Part shown: one piece after another, positions 50,175-58,261 of the stretch | How positions within the stretch are numbered: position 1 is the stretch's first letter | Layout: every line of letters starts with the position of its first letter | Source of the DNA: Deltaproteobacteria bacterium | Lineage (GTDB): Bacteria; Bdellovibrionota_B; Oligoflexia; Oligoflexales; Bog-1112 | Assembly (NCBI GenBank): GCA_016186945.1 | Contig: JACPKR010000019.1 | Location: forward strand, 1 to 59,474 | Length of the DNA: 59,474 bases | Direction: 5' to 3' | Notes under the pieces: generated by a model | What the model saw: only the letters and a program-made list of their open reading frames with translations | Databases searched by the model: none | What the model was told of the DNA's origin: nothing | Made by a program: the position numbers and the translations under genes

Positions 50175-51104
50175 ATGAAAAGATTTGCGATTGACCCCAT
50201 CACCGCCTGGCTTATCGCAGTTGTTTTATCGTTTCTCCTTTTTGGCAGTATTTACTTCTTTCTCACACGTTTTCCGACGCGGGAAGAATTGATTCTCAAA
50301 GCCGCAGCATTGTGGGAAGAGGCAGAAAAAACGGAAGAAGAACCTAAGAAAGAAGAGGAACAAGCAGCTTCCCATCTTCCAGAAGAAGAGTCGCATGAAC
50401 ATAAGCAAGAGATGGGACACGGCACGCCTTGGGCTTACGACGGCCCGCAGGGACCCAGCCACTGGGGCGAACTTAGCGAGGAATACCTTACATGCAAAAA
50501 AGGGCAGCAGCAGTCGCCGATTGACTTGGGGACTGCGAAAATATCGACCAAGATTCCGGAATTGAAAATTAGCTACGGGGAAAGTTCCGTAAGCCTTATC
50601 AACAACGGGCATACGATTGTTGGCAACTATTCACCTGGCAGTAAAATTGAAATTGGGCCGAAAACATTTGAATTGAAACACTTTCTTTTTCATTCCCCCA
50701 GTGAACATCAAGTAAGCGGGGCACCTTACCCCATCTCGATGCATCTGGTGCACGAAAACCAAGCAGGCGAGCTAGTCGTCGCGACTGTTTTTTTTGAAGA
50801 AAGTAACAAGCAAAACCCTTACCTCCAGCAAATCTGGGAGGAACTCCCTCAGAGGAATGGCTCCCACGGGCCTGCTGTGAACATGAATATTACGTCCCTA
50901 CTGCCCGAGAAACGAGACTTCTACACTTACCAGGGTTCCCTGACGACACCCCCATGCACGGAGGGGGTGACCTGGTTTATTTTCAAACATTCCGTTAGAA
51001 TTTCCAGCAACCAGATTGATCAATTTCAGGTCATTTATGCCAATAATGCCAGGCCCATTCAGCCAACAAAAGGCAGGCAGGTGTTTTTAACGAAATTTCA
51101 GTAA
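50175..51104 (+). CDS. Membrane-anchored alpha-carbonic-anhydrase-like protein with an altered zinc site
   Basis: One N-terminal membrane helix (about 9-32), a Glu/Lys linker, then an alpha-type carbonic anhydrase domain (about 85-309) facing the periplasm. Seen: WAYDGPQGPSHWGEL, QQSPIDL, VHENQAGELVVATVF and the proton-shuttle loop QGSLTTPPCTEGVTW. The zinc triad is incomplete: where family members read QFHFHSPSEH this protein reads H169-F-L171-F-H173, so the first ligand His (His94 in human CA II) is Leu171, while H173 and H190 remain. H169, two residues earlier, might substitute. Otherwise it is a non-catalytic relative. Confidence 0.88.
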   Translation: MKRFAIDPITAWLIAVVLSFLLFGSIYFFLTRFPTREELILKAAALWEEAEKTEEEPKKEEEQAASHLPEEESHEHKQEMGHGTPWAYDGPQGPSHWGELSEEYLTCKKGQQQSPIDLGTAKISTKIPELKISYGESSVSLINNGHTIVGNYSPGSKIEIGPKTFELKHFLFHSPSEHQVSGAPYPISMHLVHENQAGELVVATVFFEESNKQNPYLQQIWEELPQRNGSHGPAVNMNITSLLPEKRDFYTYQGSLTTPPCTEGVTWFIFKHSVRISSNQIDQFQVIYANNARPIQPTKGRQVFLTKFQ

Positions 51105-51118
51105 CAAATCGGATTCGT

Positions 51119-51167
51119 TGGGGGAGCGACGGTTCCCTCGCCCCCCCAAACCCCCCTCTCCCTTTTT
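51119..51167 (+). repeat. C repeat (copy C6)
   Basis: TGGGGGAGCGACGGTTCCCT then CGCCCCCCCAAACCCCCCTC and TCCC, identical to C2 over most of its length. It lies between the carbonic-anhydrase-like gene and the next gene on the same strand. Confidence 0.8.
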
Positions 51168-51206
51168 GCCTCAAGCGGCTTGGAGAGTTTCCGATAAAGG
51201 ATAGCA

Positions 51207-51980
51207 ATGAAGTGGGTTTTAGTCATTTTTTCCCTGTTTCCTTTATCTTCTGTCTGGGCGGAAGACCCTGCGCCTAGCGCTCCTACATCGGGAACCGTGG
51301 AGTATCGACAACGGAACCAAAAGCCGGACATTTACGACTCGGGATGGTCTCATCAGGATGAGATGTGGGAGCCCGGGCCGGGAATTTCGATTCTTAAGAC
51401 GAGGAACAAAACAGGCGATCTTGTCAGTCCGGCAATACGATACAATTTCGATTTCTGGTGTCCTGGGGATTCTTTCCTGGTCGGTCTACAATCCAACTAC
51501 TACACCTACGAGGACGAAGACGCGAAGGAGCAAGAGCTAGGAAGGGGCAGGAGACGTTTTCGTTTTGCGTGCGCATTCCTTCAAACCAATGGGGGAGTCC
51601 CCTTACAAAAAGTCCCTGAGGAATGCAAGATGGAGGCCGATAATGTGTTTCAACAAAGTGGCTCCTCCACGTGTGGGTCGAACGAATTTCTGGGAGGGAT
51701 GAAAGGAATTTGGGATCCTGCCCTTTCAAGACGGGATCATCAATATTTTTCAAAATGCTGCCAGATCGCAGCTCCCAAAGGGGAGTATTCCCTCAAGGCT
51801 GATACTTGTGTGAAGAAGGAAGGGTTTCATGAATTTCAGAAAAACTTCGGAATGACTATGTGTGGTGTAAATCAGGTGATCAGAAAAATTTCTACCAAAT
51901 ATACGATGGGGGACGGTGTGAGTGACCGCGTTTTTTCGATTGAGTGTTGCAGTCTGAAGCTTGAACCTTCTGCTCCTTGA
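51207..51980 (+). CDS. Secreted protein with three dermatopontin-like repeats
   Basis: SD AAAGGA precedes the ATG. Signal peptide MKWVLVIFSLFPLSSVWAED. Three units of about 55 residues follow the dermatopontin plan, C-x-x-x-x-F-L-x-G-(L/M)-x-S ... (D/R)-R-x-(F/Y)-x-x-x-C: WCPGDSFLVGLQSNYYTY, CGSNEFLGGMKGIWDPALSR, CGVNQVIRKISTKYTMGDGV. Eukaryotic dermatopontin binds extracellular matrix; bacterial versions are little studied. It may be an adhesion or matrix protein. The stop codon (TGA) is the first part of a B repeat. Confidence 0.62.
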   Translation: MKWVLVIFSLFPLSSVWAEDPAPSAPTSGTVEYRQRNQKPDIYDSGWSHQDEMWEPGPGISILKTRNKTGDLVSPAIRYNFDFWCPGDSFLVGLQSNYYTYEDEDAKEQELGRGRRRFRFACAFLQTNGGVPLQKVPEECKMEADNVFQQSGSSTCGSNEFLGGMKGIWDPALSRRDHQYFSKCCQIAAPKGEYSLKADTCVKKEGFHEFQKNFGMTMCGVNQVIRKISTKYTMGDGVSDRVFSIECCSLKLEPSAP

Positions 51981-52023
51981 GGGAAACCAGCTGCGCAGTT
52001 TTCCCTCAAACTCCCTTCCTTGC
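51977..52023 (-). repeat. Family B repeat, GAGGG subtype (copy B6)
   Basis: TTGAGGGAAACCAGCTGCGC then AGTTTTCCCTCAAACTCCCT and TCCTTGC. It fills the whole gap between two convergent genes and supplies bases of both stop codons (TGA at 51978, TAG at 52025-52023). Confidence 0.85.
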
Positions 52024-53204
52024 TAGGACTCCGCACCACGAAGAGAGGCCTCATAAATTTCCTCGACAGCCTTGTATAATCCCTCGAAAGCTGGTTTGCT
52101 TTGTTTCCACAGAAAGTCTGGATGATCCTGACCTATCCATGCCCCACCGATAATCTTTCCGTTGTTGTCGATCTCAAGCCGGTAATGGTAATTCCTGGTC
52201 ATTGATGCGTCAATATCGTCCATCCGATCCCAGGAGGATTGATATTCAACAATGTAGGTCATCTGAGTCATGACTTCGATTTCTTTAACCGTTCCGGGAG
52301 CAGCACCCTTGGTCGCCCCGTCCTTAACTTTCTTTATCTCGGACTGGTACTCAAAGATAGGATGGTTCCAAACTTGAGGGCCTTTGTCGACATCGGCAAT
52401 AAACCCTTCTTTCAAACGTCCAATCTGGTTAGCTAAGACCACGTGAAAGGCTCCGGCGTTCACGTTGGAACACGCAGCCAACTGATCCTGATAGTAGCGA
52501 TAGGAAATTTCGTGATTTCTATACTTTTTGACCAGATCCTTGATATCGACGTTGCAGCGGGTCCCCAGGAAATTAGTATCTGCTTTCGTATCGTGAAGGA
52601 AGTAAACGAGTAGAGCTTTTATGTCCCCGCTTCCAAAGGCAATCTTCTGCCCCGTTTTCCCTGTCATAACGACGGGGTTAGGTTCGTCAAAGAGCAGTGC
52701 CGCCGGTGCCCAAGCGTGGCAAAGTCCTTCCCAGGTGGGAATTGTGTAGCCTTTCTCGTATTCGTCAAGTCTTTCAACTGTTTTCAAAATCTCAGTACGC
52801 TGCCTTTCCCAACGGGTGAAAGGGTAATCTTCACGCCCGAGGTAAAGGTCAAACTTTTCCGCGGCGGAAAGAATGGGGATCTGAGACTCATTGAGCTGAC
52901 TGAAAGGTATGAGGTCGTATGCATAACGATCAAGTTCCTCACTCGCTTCATCATTCCACCGGTAGGTGATGCCTCCTTTAAAAGTGGGCCAATAGTCGCC
53001 GGTCCAAGGGATTTTTTCTAGGGTACCTTCCAATGGTAGCTGGTCGAATTCCTGGACATAACGGTACTGTTCAACCATCGACTCCATGAGGCCGGGATCG
53101 TTGCGCGCGTCCCACCGCTCTTTCTGGGTAGAAGATCCAGGTCCTCGGCCACAGGCTGACGTCAATGACAAGAAGGTAAGGGCATACAGGGGGAACATTC
53201 TCAT
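52023..53204 (-). CDS. Transglutaminase-elicitor-like lipoprotein
   Basis: Signal peptide ends FLSLTSACGRG, a possible lipobox. The mature chain matches the transglutaminase elicitor family known from Phytophthora (GP42) and some bacteria. It has the catalytic Cys162 in WEGLCHAWAPAALLFDEPN, His254 in GAFHVVLANQIG, and Asp271 or Asp273 in FIADVDKG. Then comes VWNHPIFEYQS, which aligns with the Pep-13 elicitor core VWNQPVRGFKV, with the Trp and Pro in place. So it likely crosslinks or hydrolyses Gln side chains outside the cell. It is a lone gene. Confidence 0.82.
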   Translation of the reverse strand: MRMFPLYALTFLSLTSACGRGPGSSTQKERWDARNDPGLMESMVEQYRYVQEFDQLPLEGTLEKIPWTGDYWPTFKGGITYRWNDEASEELDRYAYDLIPFSQLNESQIPILSAAEKFDLYLGREDYPFTRWERQRTEILKTVERLDEYEKGYTIPTWEGLCHAWAPAALLFDEPNPVVMTGKTGQKIAFGSGDIKALLVYFLHDTKADTNFLGTRCNVDIKDLVKKYRNHEISYRYYQDQLAACSNVNAGAFHVVLANQIGRLKEGFIADVDKGPQVWNHPIFEYQSEIKKVKDGATKGAAPGTVKEIEVMTQMTYIVEYQSSWDRMDDIDASMTRNYHYRLEIDNNGKIIGGAWIGQDHPDFLWKQSKPAFEGLYKAVEEIYEASLRGAES

Positions 53205-53297
53205 AACAAATCTCCACTACCAGAGGATTCGGCGCTTAACCAACTGTATCTAAAGGATATTTAAAGCAATGCAGAAAGATTTTCAACAGCAAAATCC

Positions 53298-53325
53298 CTG
53301 ACTCTTCTAAAAAAAATCCTATAAA
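53298..53325 (+). promoter_or_regulatory. Possible promoter of the REC-PilZ signalling operon
   Basis: CTGACT and TATAAA with 16 bases between them, about 43 bp ahead of the predicted start. The -10 is good, the -35 only fair. It is divergent from the elicitor-like gene. Confidence 0.35.
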
Positions 53326-53367
53326 TGCCGAATTGAAAAACAGAAGGCCTTACTTGTGGGGGGTCGA

Positions 53368-54123
53368 ATGCCAGGAAAAGGTAAGAACATTCTCATCGTT
53401 GACGACGTTTCGCATTTGCGGGATGCGATCATGTTTGAATTTGAGGAAGAAGGATACAACGTCTTCGGCGCTCAGTCAGGGGAAGAAGCTTTTGAAATAC
53501 TCTCCCAGCAGACGATCCATCTTGTGATCACGGACATTCGTATGCCACACGGTAGTGGCACAGACTTACTGACCAAGTTGAAACAAAAGAACCCCCTTTT
53601 CCCCCATGTTTTCCTTCTAACTGCATTTTCAGATGTCAGCTCTGACGAGATCTTTGCGAAGGGTGCAGAAATGGTTTTTGCCAAACCTTTTGATCCTTCT
53701 GAGTTGATTAGGGAAGCAAGGAAGTATCTGGAGGGGCATCAGAATGAGTGGGAGCCTGACAGCGTTCAGGACCTTTCCATGAGTATTCAGTCTCTGAAAT
53801 TTCGGGGACTTGCCACAGACGAATCTAGCAATGGTGTGGTCTTGGGCCGCGGGGGGCTTTTCCTTCCTCACAATCAAATGCAGGCGAAAAAAGGCGACGT
53901 CATCAAATTTGAGATGGCATTTGAGAAAGGTGAGATTCAAAAACTAGACTTTGTCGGCGTCGTCGAATGGGTGAGGAACCGGCCTTCTGATTTGCGACGA
54001 GACGGGTTGGGAATTCGGTTCCTTGGTGTCAATCCTGTCCATGCCAAGCGACTTGTGGATGTTTTAAGGCATCATGAGATCATCCCCTTCATCCCTCTTG
54101 GGAAGAAGGCTAAAGGGAGTTAG
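53368..54123 (+). CDS. Response regulator with PilZ output domain
   Basis: ATG 53368 follows GGGGGG; a GTG at 53356 is possible. Receiver domain (about 5-125) is complete: acidic pair in ILIVDDVSHLRDAI, phospho-acceptor Asp in LVITDIRMPHGSG, Thr in LLTAFSD and Lys in VFAKPFDP. The C-terminal PilZ-like domain (about 140-245) has GVVLGRGGLFLPHNQ and DFVGVVEWVRNR, DGLGIRFLGV; the RxxxR motif is not clear, so c-di-GMP binding is uncertain. First gene of a four-gene operon. Confidence 0.85.
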   Translation: MPGKGKNILIVDDVSHLRDAIMFEFEEEGYNVFGAQSGEEAFEILSQQTIHLVITDIRMPHGSGTDLLTKLKQKNPLFPHVFLLTAFSDVSSDEIFAKGAEMVFAKPFDPSELIREARKYLEGHQNEWEPDSVQDLSMSIQSLKFRGLATDESSNGVVLGRGGLFLPHNQMQAKKGDVIKFEMAFEKGEIQKLDFVGVVEWVRNRPSDLRRDGLGIRFLGVNPVHAKRLVDVLRHHEIIPFIPLGKKAKGS

Positions 54124-54131
54124 AACGCAGC

Positions 54132-56366
54132 ATGAGTTTCGGCCTCAACAAAAATATGATTGTGCTGGTGATTGACCCTGTCACAGCGATTCGGACTATG
54201 ATCGCCGATGTGGTTAAATCATTCAAGTTCAAGGAGACCCTGGCGTTTGAAGAGACGCGTTCCGCCCTTGTGTATCTTGAACAGGAAACTCCGGGGTGGA
54301 TCATTATGCCCCCTCTTGCTGAGGACGAATACAGCTGCCTGACCTTCCTGTCGACAATTGTGCAAAATCCACGCTTGAGAAATACAAAAGTTTCTCTTGT
54401 CGTGAATGCGGATGAGGAAGCTTACTGTCTCCCCGCATCCTTTGAGTTAGGTCTCATGTCATGGCATAAGCGCACAAAATCGCAGGAGGAATTTTCCGCA
54501 GATCTCACTGAGCTGTTTAGCCTTCTCAAGGTCAACAACTATGACCCGACTTTAGTGGCTGCGGAATATCTGAGGAGCTACCTGGATGAAAAAACCTACA
54601 ACCTGTCTCGCCTGGCATTCGAACGAAACCTTCTCGAACTGTATCCTGCAATGCCCAACATAATGCTATCTCTGGCGCAAGCGCAATTCCTCAATAGCTT
54701 GACCGAAGATGGAAACCAGACACTTAATCAGGTCATCCTTCTGAATGAGAAGATGGCCCCCCAGTGCAAGGCAATTCAAGATCGATTTGTGAACGCAGCG
54801 TCCCTCCCCAAAACTGAATCGGAAGGAGGGGCAAGTCCTCCCCAGGAAAAGCAGGAGGCTCCCCCCAAAGAGACGCAGGAAGCGCCAAAAAATGAGGGCC
54901 AAGAGGAAAAAACATCTTCCCCCACAAACCTTTCCTCGGTTTTTGGTGTGCAAACCTGTGTAGCGATAGAACCCGATTCGATGGTCTTGCAACACGTAGT
55001 CGAGCTTCTTAAGAACACAGGAGTCGGAGACGTTCACGCTTTCGAGAAGGGTAAGGATGCATGGGAATGGGTTAAGGCAAACAAAGAACCGGACATGATC
55101 ATCATGGAATGGAGGATTCCCGAAGTGACAGGCCCCATTCTTATTCAGAGAATTCGCAATCGGGGGTACGGAATGGTCCCGATTGTTGTTATAAGCTCCC
55201 TCGTTAAAGACAATGAGGTCGCCCTTCTGAAAGAAATCGGAGTTGATCATGTCTTGCGCAAACCATTCGACAATCGGTCTTTCTATAAGGGAATCGTCCA
55301 GACCATCCAAAGGAATCGTCTTCCGAAGGATCAAGTTTCCCTGGAGTTGCGCATACGCAAACTTCTTCGCATCGGCAAGGTCAAGGAAGCCTACTGGCTT
55401 GTACGTAAATTCATAGAAGATCCCTTGATCATCCCTGAAGCAAAACTCGCCATCCAGGCTGAATACGAATACTATAAGGGCCACTACAAGAAAGCGAAGG
55501 AACTTGCCATTAAAGCGATGAGGAGAGGGAAAGAAACCGTCTACCTGATGAACCTGCTTGGCAATTGCCTGATGAAGCTGAAAATGTTTGACGAGGCCCT
55601 ACTGTTCCTAGACAAAGCTCACGAGCATTGCCCCCTCAATATTGAACGTGTGGTCAACATTGCTGATGCGGAAATGCAATTGGATAACTTCGACAAGGCA
55701 ACCGAGGCGGTTGAAACAGCAAAATCGTTGGACCCTGAAGCAGAGCAAGTGAGCGAAGTGGAAGCTAAACTTGCAATCGAGACCAACGACGAAAACACAG
55801 CGCGAAAGATCCTGGATCAACTGGAATCGAACCGAAAAATCGTTTCGTATATGAACAACCGGGCCATAGCTTTAGCCCGGGCGGGACGTTTTGGAGACGG
55901 CATTGCTCTCTATGAACGGACACTTAAAACACTTCCTGAACACGACAAGCAGCTTAAGGCTGTCGTCTCCTACAATCTCGGACTCGCCCATGCACGACAA
56001 GGGGCGAAGGAAGAGTCCCTTGCTGTTTTGAACCTCATCAAACCGGAGGAAGAAGGACTGAAAAAGAAGGTCGCCTCCCTCGTTAAGAAGATCAAAGGAA
56101 GTATTGCTTCGGGAAAAGCGATTCACTTCAGTCACGACGATGCCGAGTTGGTTGCAAAAGCGAACGAAGATGACGATACATCGTTTGAAGTGCCGAAGGA
56201 TGATGTTTTGATCCAGGATTACATCAATAACATTGATCTTCAGAAAGGCGATCTTTGCCTTTATCTTGTGTTTTTCTTTCAGGAAGTTCACGATGAACGC
56301 ATAAAACCGATGATGGAACGAGCTAAGAAACGAATCGTCTCCAAAGAAAAAAAGGTGGCAGCATGA
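54132..56366 (+). CDS. Double pseudo-receiver protein with TPR domain
   Basis: 744 residues. N-terminal receiver-like domain (about 8-130) with IVLVIDPVTAIRTMI, but Pro instead of Asp at the acceptor (GWIIMPPLAEDE). A Pro/Glu/Gln linker follows (about 230-270). The second receiver (about 275-395) has PDMIIMEWRIPEVTGPILI, where Glu326 takes the place of the phospho-Asp, and KPFDN with the Lys kept. Then TPR repeats (about 400-650). So neither receiver should be phosphorylated; Glu may lock the second in an active state. Its last codons overlap the HDOD gene (56363-56366). Confidence 0.85.
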   Translation: MSFGLNKNMIVLVIDPVTAIRTMIADVVKSFKFKETLAFEETRSALVYLEQETPGWIIMPPLAEDEYSCLTFLSTIVQNPRLRNTKVSLVVNADEEAYCLPASFELGLMSWHKRTKSQEEFSADLTELFSLLKVNNYDPTLVAAEYLRSYLDEKTYNLSRLAFERNLLELYPAMPNIMLSLAQAQFLNSLTEDGNQTLNQVILLNEKMAPQCKAIQDRFVNAASLPKTESEGGASPPQEKQEAPPKETQEAPKNEGQEEKTSSPTNLSSVFGVQTCVAIEPDSMVLQHVVELLKNTGVGDVHAFEKGKDAWEWVKANKEPDMIIMEWRIPEVTGPILIQRIRNRGYGMVPIVVISSLVKDNEVALLKEIGVDHVLRKPFDNRSFYKGIVQTIQRNRLPKDQVSLELRIRKLLRIGKVKEAYWLVRKFIEDPLIIPEAKLAIQAEYEYYKGHYKKAKELAIKAMRRGKETVYLMNLLGNCLMKLKMFDEALLFLDKAHEHCPLNIERVVNIADAEMQLDNFDKATEAVETAKSLDPEAEQVSEVEAKLAIETNDENTARKILDQLESNRKIVSYMNNRAIALARAGRFGDGIALYERTLKTLPEHDKQLKAVVSYNLGLAHARQGAKEESLAVLNLIKPEEEGLKKKVASLVKKIKGSIASGKAIHFSHDDAELVAKANEDDDTSFEVPKDDVLIQDYINNIDLQKGDLCLYLVFFFQEVHDERIKPMMERAKKRIVSKEKKVAA

Positions 56367-57388
56367 AAGTCTGTAAAACATGCGATAGAGTTTACAAGAG
56401 TGAACACGACTTTCTTATAAACACGTATGAATGGCGTACACATAATAACAAGGAAATGTGGTTTTCGTGTTCTTGTGGGTCTACGCTGATCTTGAAAGCC
56501 GGCCAGTTTGAGTGGTTCGACCCTTACAAGTTGCTAAGTGATCGGGCGAAGACCATTTTCAATGACCTTGCGTTGAGCACTCATCTGCCTCGTATCCGCA
56601 CTTCGATCGAGCGGATTCAGAATTTGCTAGAGCAGCCGGACAGCGAAGCGAAGGACATAGCAAGGGAACTGAAAGGGGAGCCACTCTTGGCAGCAGATCT
56701 CTTGAAACTTGCCAATCATGTTCGACGAGAGAATTCTGCCGAGATCAATAAGCTGGAACATGCCATCATGTACGTAGGGCGGCGCACCTTGCGCGATCTC
56801 GTGACTGCGGCTTATCTGAAAGAACTGAAATTCAATACTCATGCATTCACTCTGGAAATGTTCTGGCAGGAAGCTTTCCTCATCGGGCTAGTTTCCGAAT
56901 CCATCGTCAAGGAACTTTCCCTGCCACTTGGGACGGACGTTGCCTACGTGGGAGGATGTTTGTCTAACAATGGGAAGCTGGTAGCAGCACTTTGTATGCC
57001 TGAGCAGCTGGACATGATCTATGAAGAAACGATCGTTAATCAGACAACATGGCAGGAAGCTGAGAAACGTTTGGGGGCTCCCTCTCACACGATCCTGGGC
57101 GAAATCGCGGCAGCCTTTTGGTCCTTACCGCGCTTTGTCTCAGAAACGATAGGCCACCATCACGACTGGTATAGCCAAACTGATGAAAGCGACTGGGCAA
57201 ACCCAGGTTTGATTGATGTCGTGATCCTTGCGCACCAGCTCAGTCACCTCATCCTCGATAGACCTCACCGTATGGAAAACCCTCTATTTGAAAAAGCTTG
57301 CGAGGTTTTCAAGCTGAGTCAGAAAGACGTTGAGGCCATGGTCAAGAAATTTGCGGGCCATCGAGATTTCGCTAATTCCTTTGTCTGA
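56363..57388 (+). CDS. HDOD-domain protein with N-terminal zinc ribbon
   Basis: N-terminus carries Cys4, Cys7, Cys36 and Cys38 (CKTC ... CSC), a probable zinc ribbon. From about 60 to 290 is an HDOD domain, the non-catalytic relative of HD hydrolases used in c-di-GMP and motility signalling: EPLLAADLLKLANHV, LEHAIMYVGRRTLRDLVTAA, MFWQEAFLIGLVSESI. It lies in the operon with REC-PilZ and REC-TPR genes, starting by ATGA overlap with the latter. It probably acts as a scaffold in that pathway. Confidence 0.85.
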   Translation: MKVCKTCDRVYKSEHDFLINTYEWRTHNNKEMWFSCSCGSTLILKAGQFEWFDPYKLLSDRAKTIFNDLALSTHLPRIRTSIERIQNLLEQPDSEAKDIARELKGEPLLAADLLKLANHVRRENSAEINKLEHAIMYVGRRTLRDLVTAAYLKELKFNTHAFTLEMFWQEAFLIGLVSESIVKELSLPLGTDVAYVGGCLSNNGKLVAALCMPEQLDMIYEETIVNQTTWQEAEKRLGAPSHTILGEIAAAFWSLPRFVSETIGHHHDWYSQTDESDWANPGLIDVVILAHQLSHLILDRPHRMENPLFEKACEVFKLSQKDVEAMVKKFAGHRDFANSFV

Positions 57389-57457
57389 CAAGCCGCTTGT
57401 GGCTCCCCCGGATTTCATGGAGGACCCAGTGTCTTAACGATACGAAAGTTGGAAACG

Positions 57458-58096
57458 ATGACCCCATCTTCCGCATTGAAAAAGCTAGCTCGTAAACGCC
57501 GCCTTTTGCTGGTGGATGACAACTACGATTTTTTCAAAATGATTAAGTTAGGCCTAGGTGAGCAAGCAGATCTCGATTACGCACCGGATGGATTTTCCGC
57601 GCTCCATATGGTAAAGAAAGAAAACTACGACGTCGTTATATGCGATGTTTTTATGCCCTATTTGGATGGACTAAAGCTGATTGGTGAGTTTAACAAGAAG
57701 CATTTGAATATTCCCTTCATCCTTGTTACCGGTAACCTGGAAGACCAGTTAGCCTCCGATGCTTTGCACGCAGGGGCTTACAATATTCTCGAAAAGCCTT
57801 TTGAACTGAAAGAGCTTATGGAAAAAGTTGAGCTAGCCATTAGCTTGCATGAGTCGGAAAAGGTTGCTTCCCTTAGCGAGCAGGAGAAAGCGCATATTTA
57901 CAACATGCTGAAGATGTTCTACTACGATGTTGAAAAGATCATGCTCTCCATTCAACACTTTCAGATTCCCGTTTCGGGAATACAAAAGGAGATCGAGAAG
58001 AAGAAGCTAACCGGCAAATGCATCTTCGACGATCTGCACAACCTCCGCTATTTCAAACCTGAAGACCCGGAAGAAAAAGGGAATAAGAAGGACTAG
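57458..58096 (+). CDS. Response regulator (receiver plus short helical domain)
   Basis: ATG 57458 is preferred over TTG 57449 (GGAAA upstream). Receiver domain is complete: LLLVDDNYDFF, Asp in VVICDVFMPYLDG, Thr in LVTGN and Lys in LEKPFEL. The C-terminal about 80 residues are helical (QEKAHIYNMLKMFYYDVEKI) with no DNA-binding motif. It could be a single-domain regulator that works by protein contact. Last gene of the signalling operon, 69 bp after the HDOD gene and followed by a MITE-like element. Confidence 0.85.
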   Translation: MTPSSALKKLARKRRLLLVDDNYDFFKMIKLGLGEQADLDYAPDGFSALHMVKKENYDVVICDVFMPYLDGLKLIGEFNKKHLNIPFILVTGNLEDQLASDALHAGAYNILEKPFELKELMEKVELAISLHESEKVASLSEQEKAHIYNMLKMFYYDVEKIMLSIQHFQIPVSGIQKEIEKKKLTGKCIFDDLHNLRYFKPEDPEEKGNKKD

Positions 58097-58257
58097 GGAG
58101 GATTGTAATGCGTAAGCCACTTGGGGCAAATAGGGAGAGGGGGGTTTGGGGGGGCGAGTGAAGCGTCGCCTCCCCCGGGATTTCATGGAGGAACCAGCTG
58201 CGCAGTTTCCTCCAAACCACCTCCTTGCCCCAAGTGGCTTACGCATTACGGAGGATT
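58097..58257. mobile_element. MITE-like element with 25-bp perfect inverted repeats and 8-bp target duplication
   Basis: Element 58105-58249 (145 bp). Left arm GTAATGCGTAAGCCACTTGG plus GGCAA (58105-58129) and right arm 58225-58249 are exact inverse copies over 25 bp. Just outside, GGAGGATT occurs at 58097-58104 and again at 58250-58257, an 8-bp direct duplication. Inside are one C repeat and one B repeat (GGAGGAACCAGCTGCGCAG). It codes for nothing. Without it the convergent genes would be only about 12 bp apart. Confidence 0.85.
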
Positions 58258-58261
58258 CCCA

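Noticed and set aside
54666-55484. 272-residue minus-strand frame
   Set aside because: Antisense to the REC-TPR gene, with odd composition rich in Phe, Leu and Gly.
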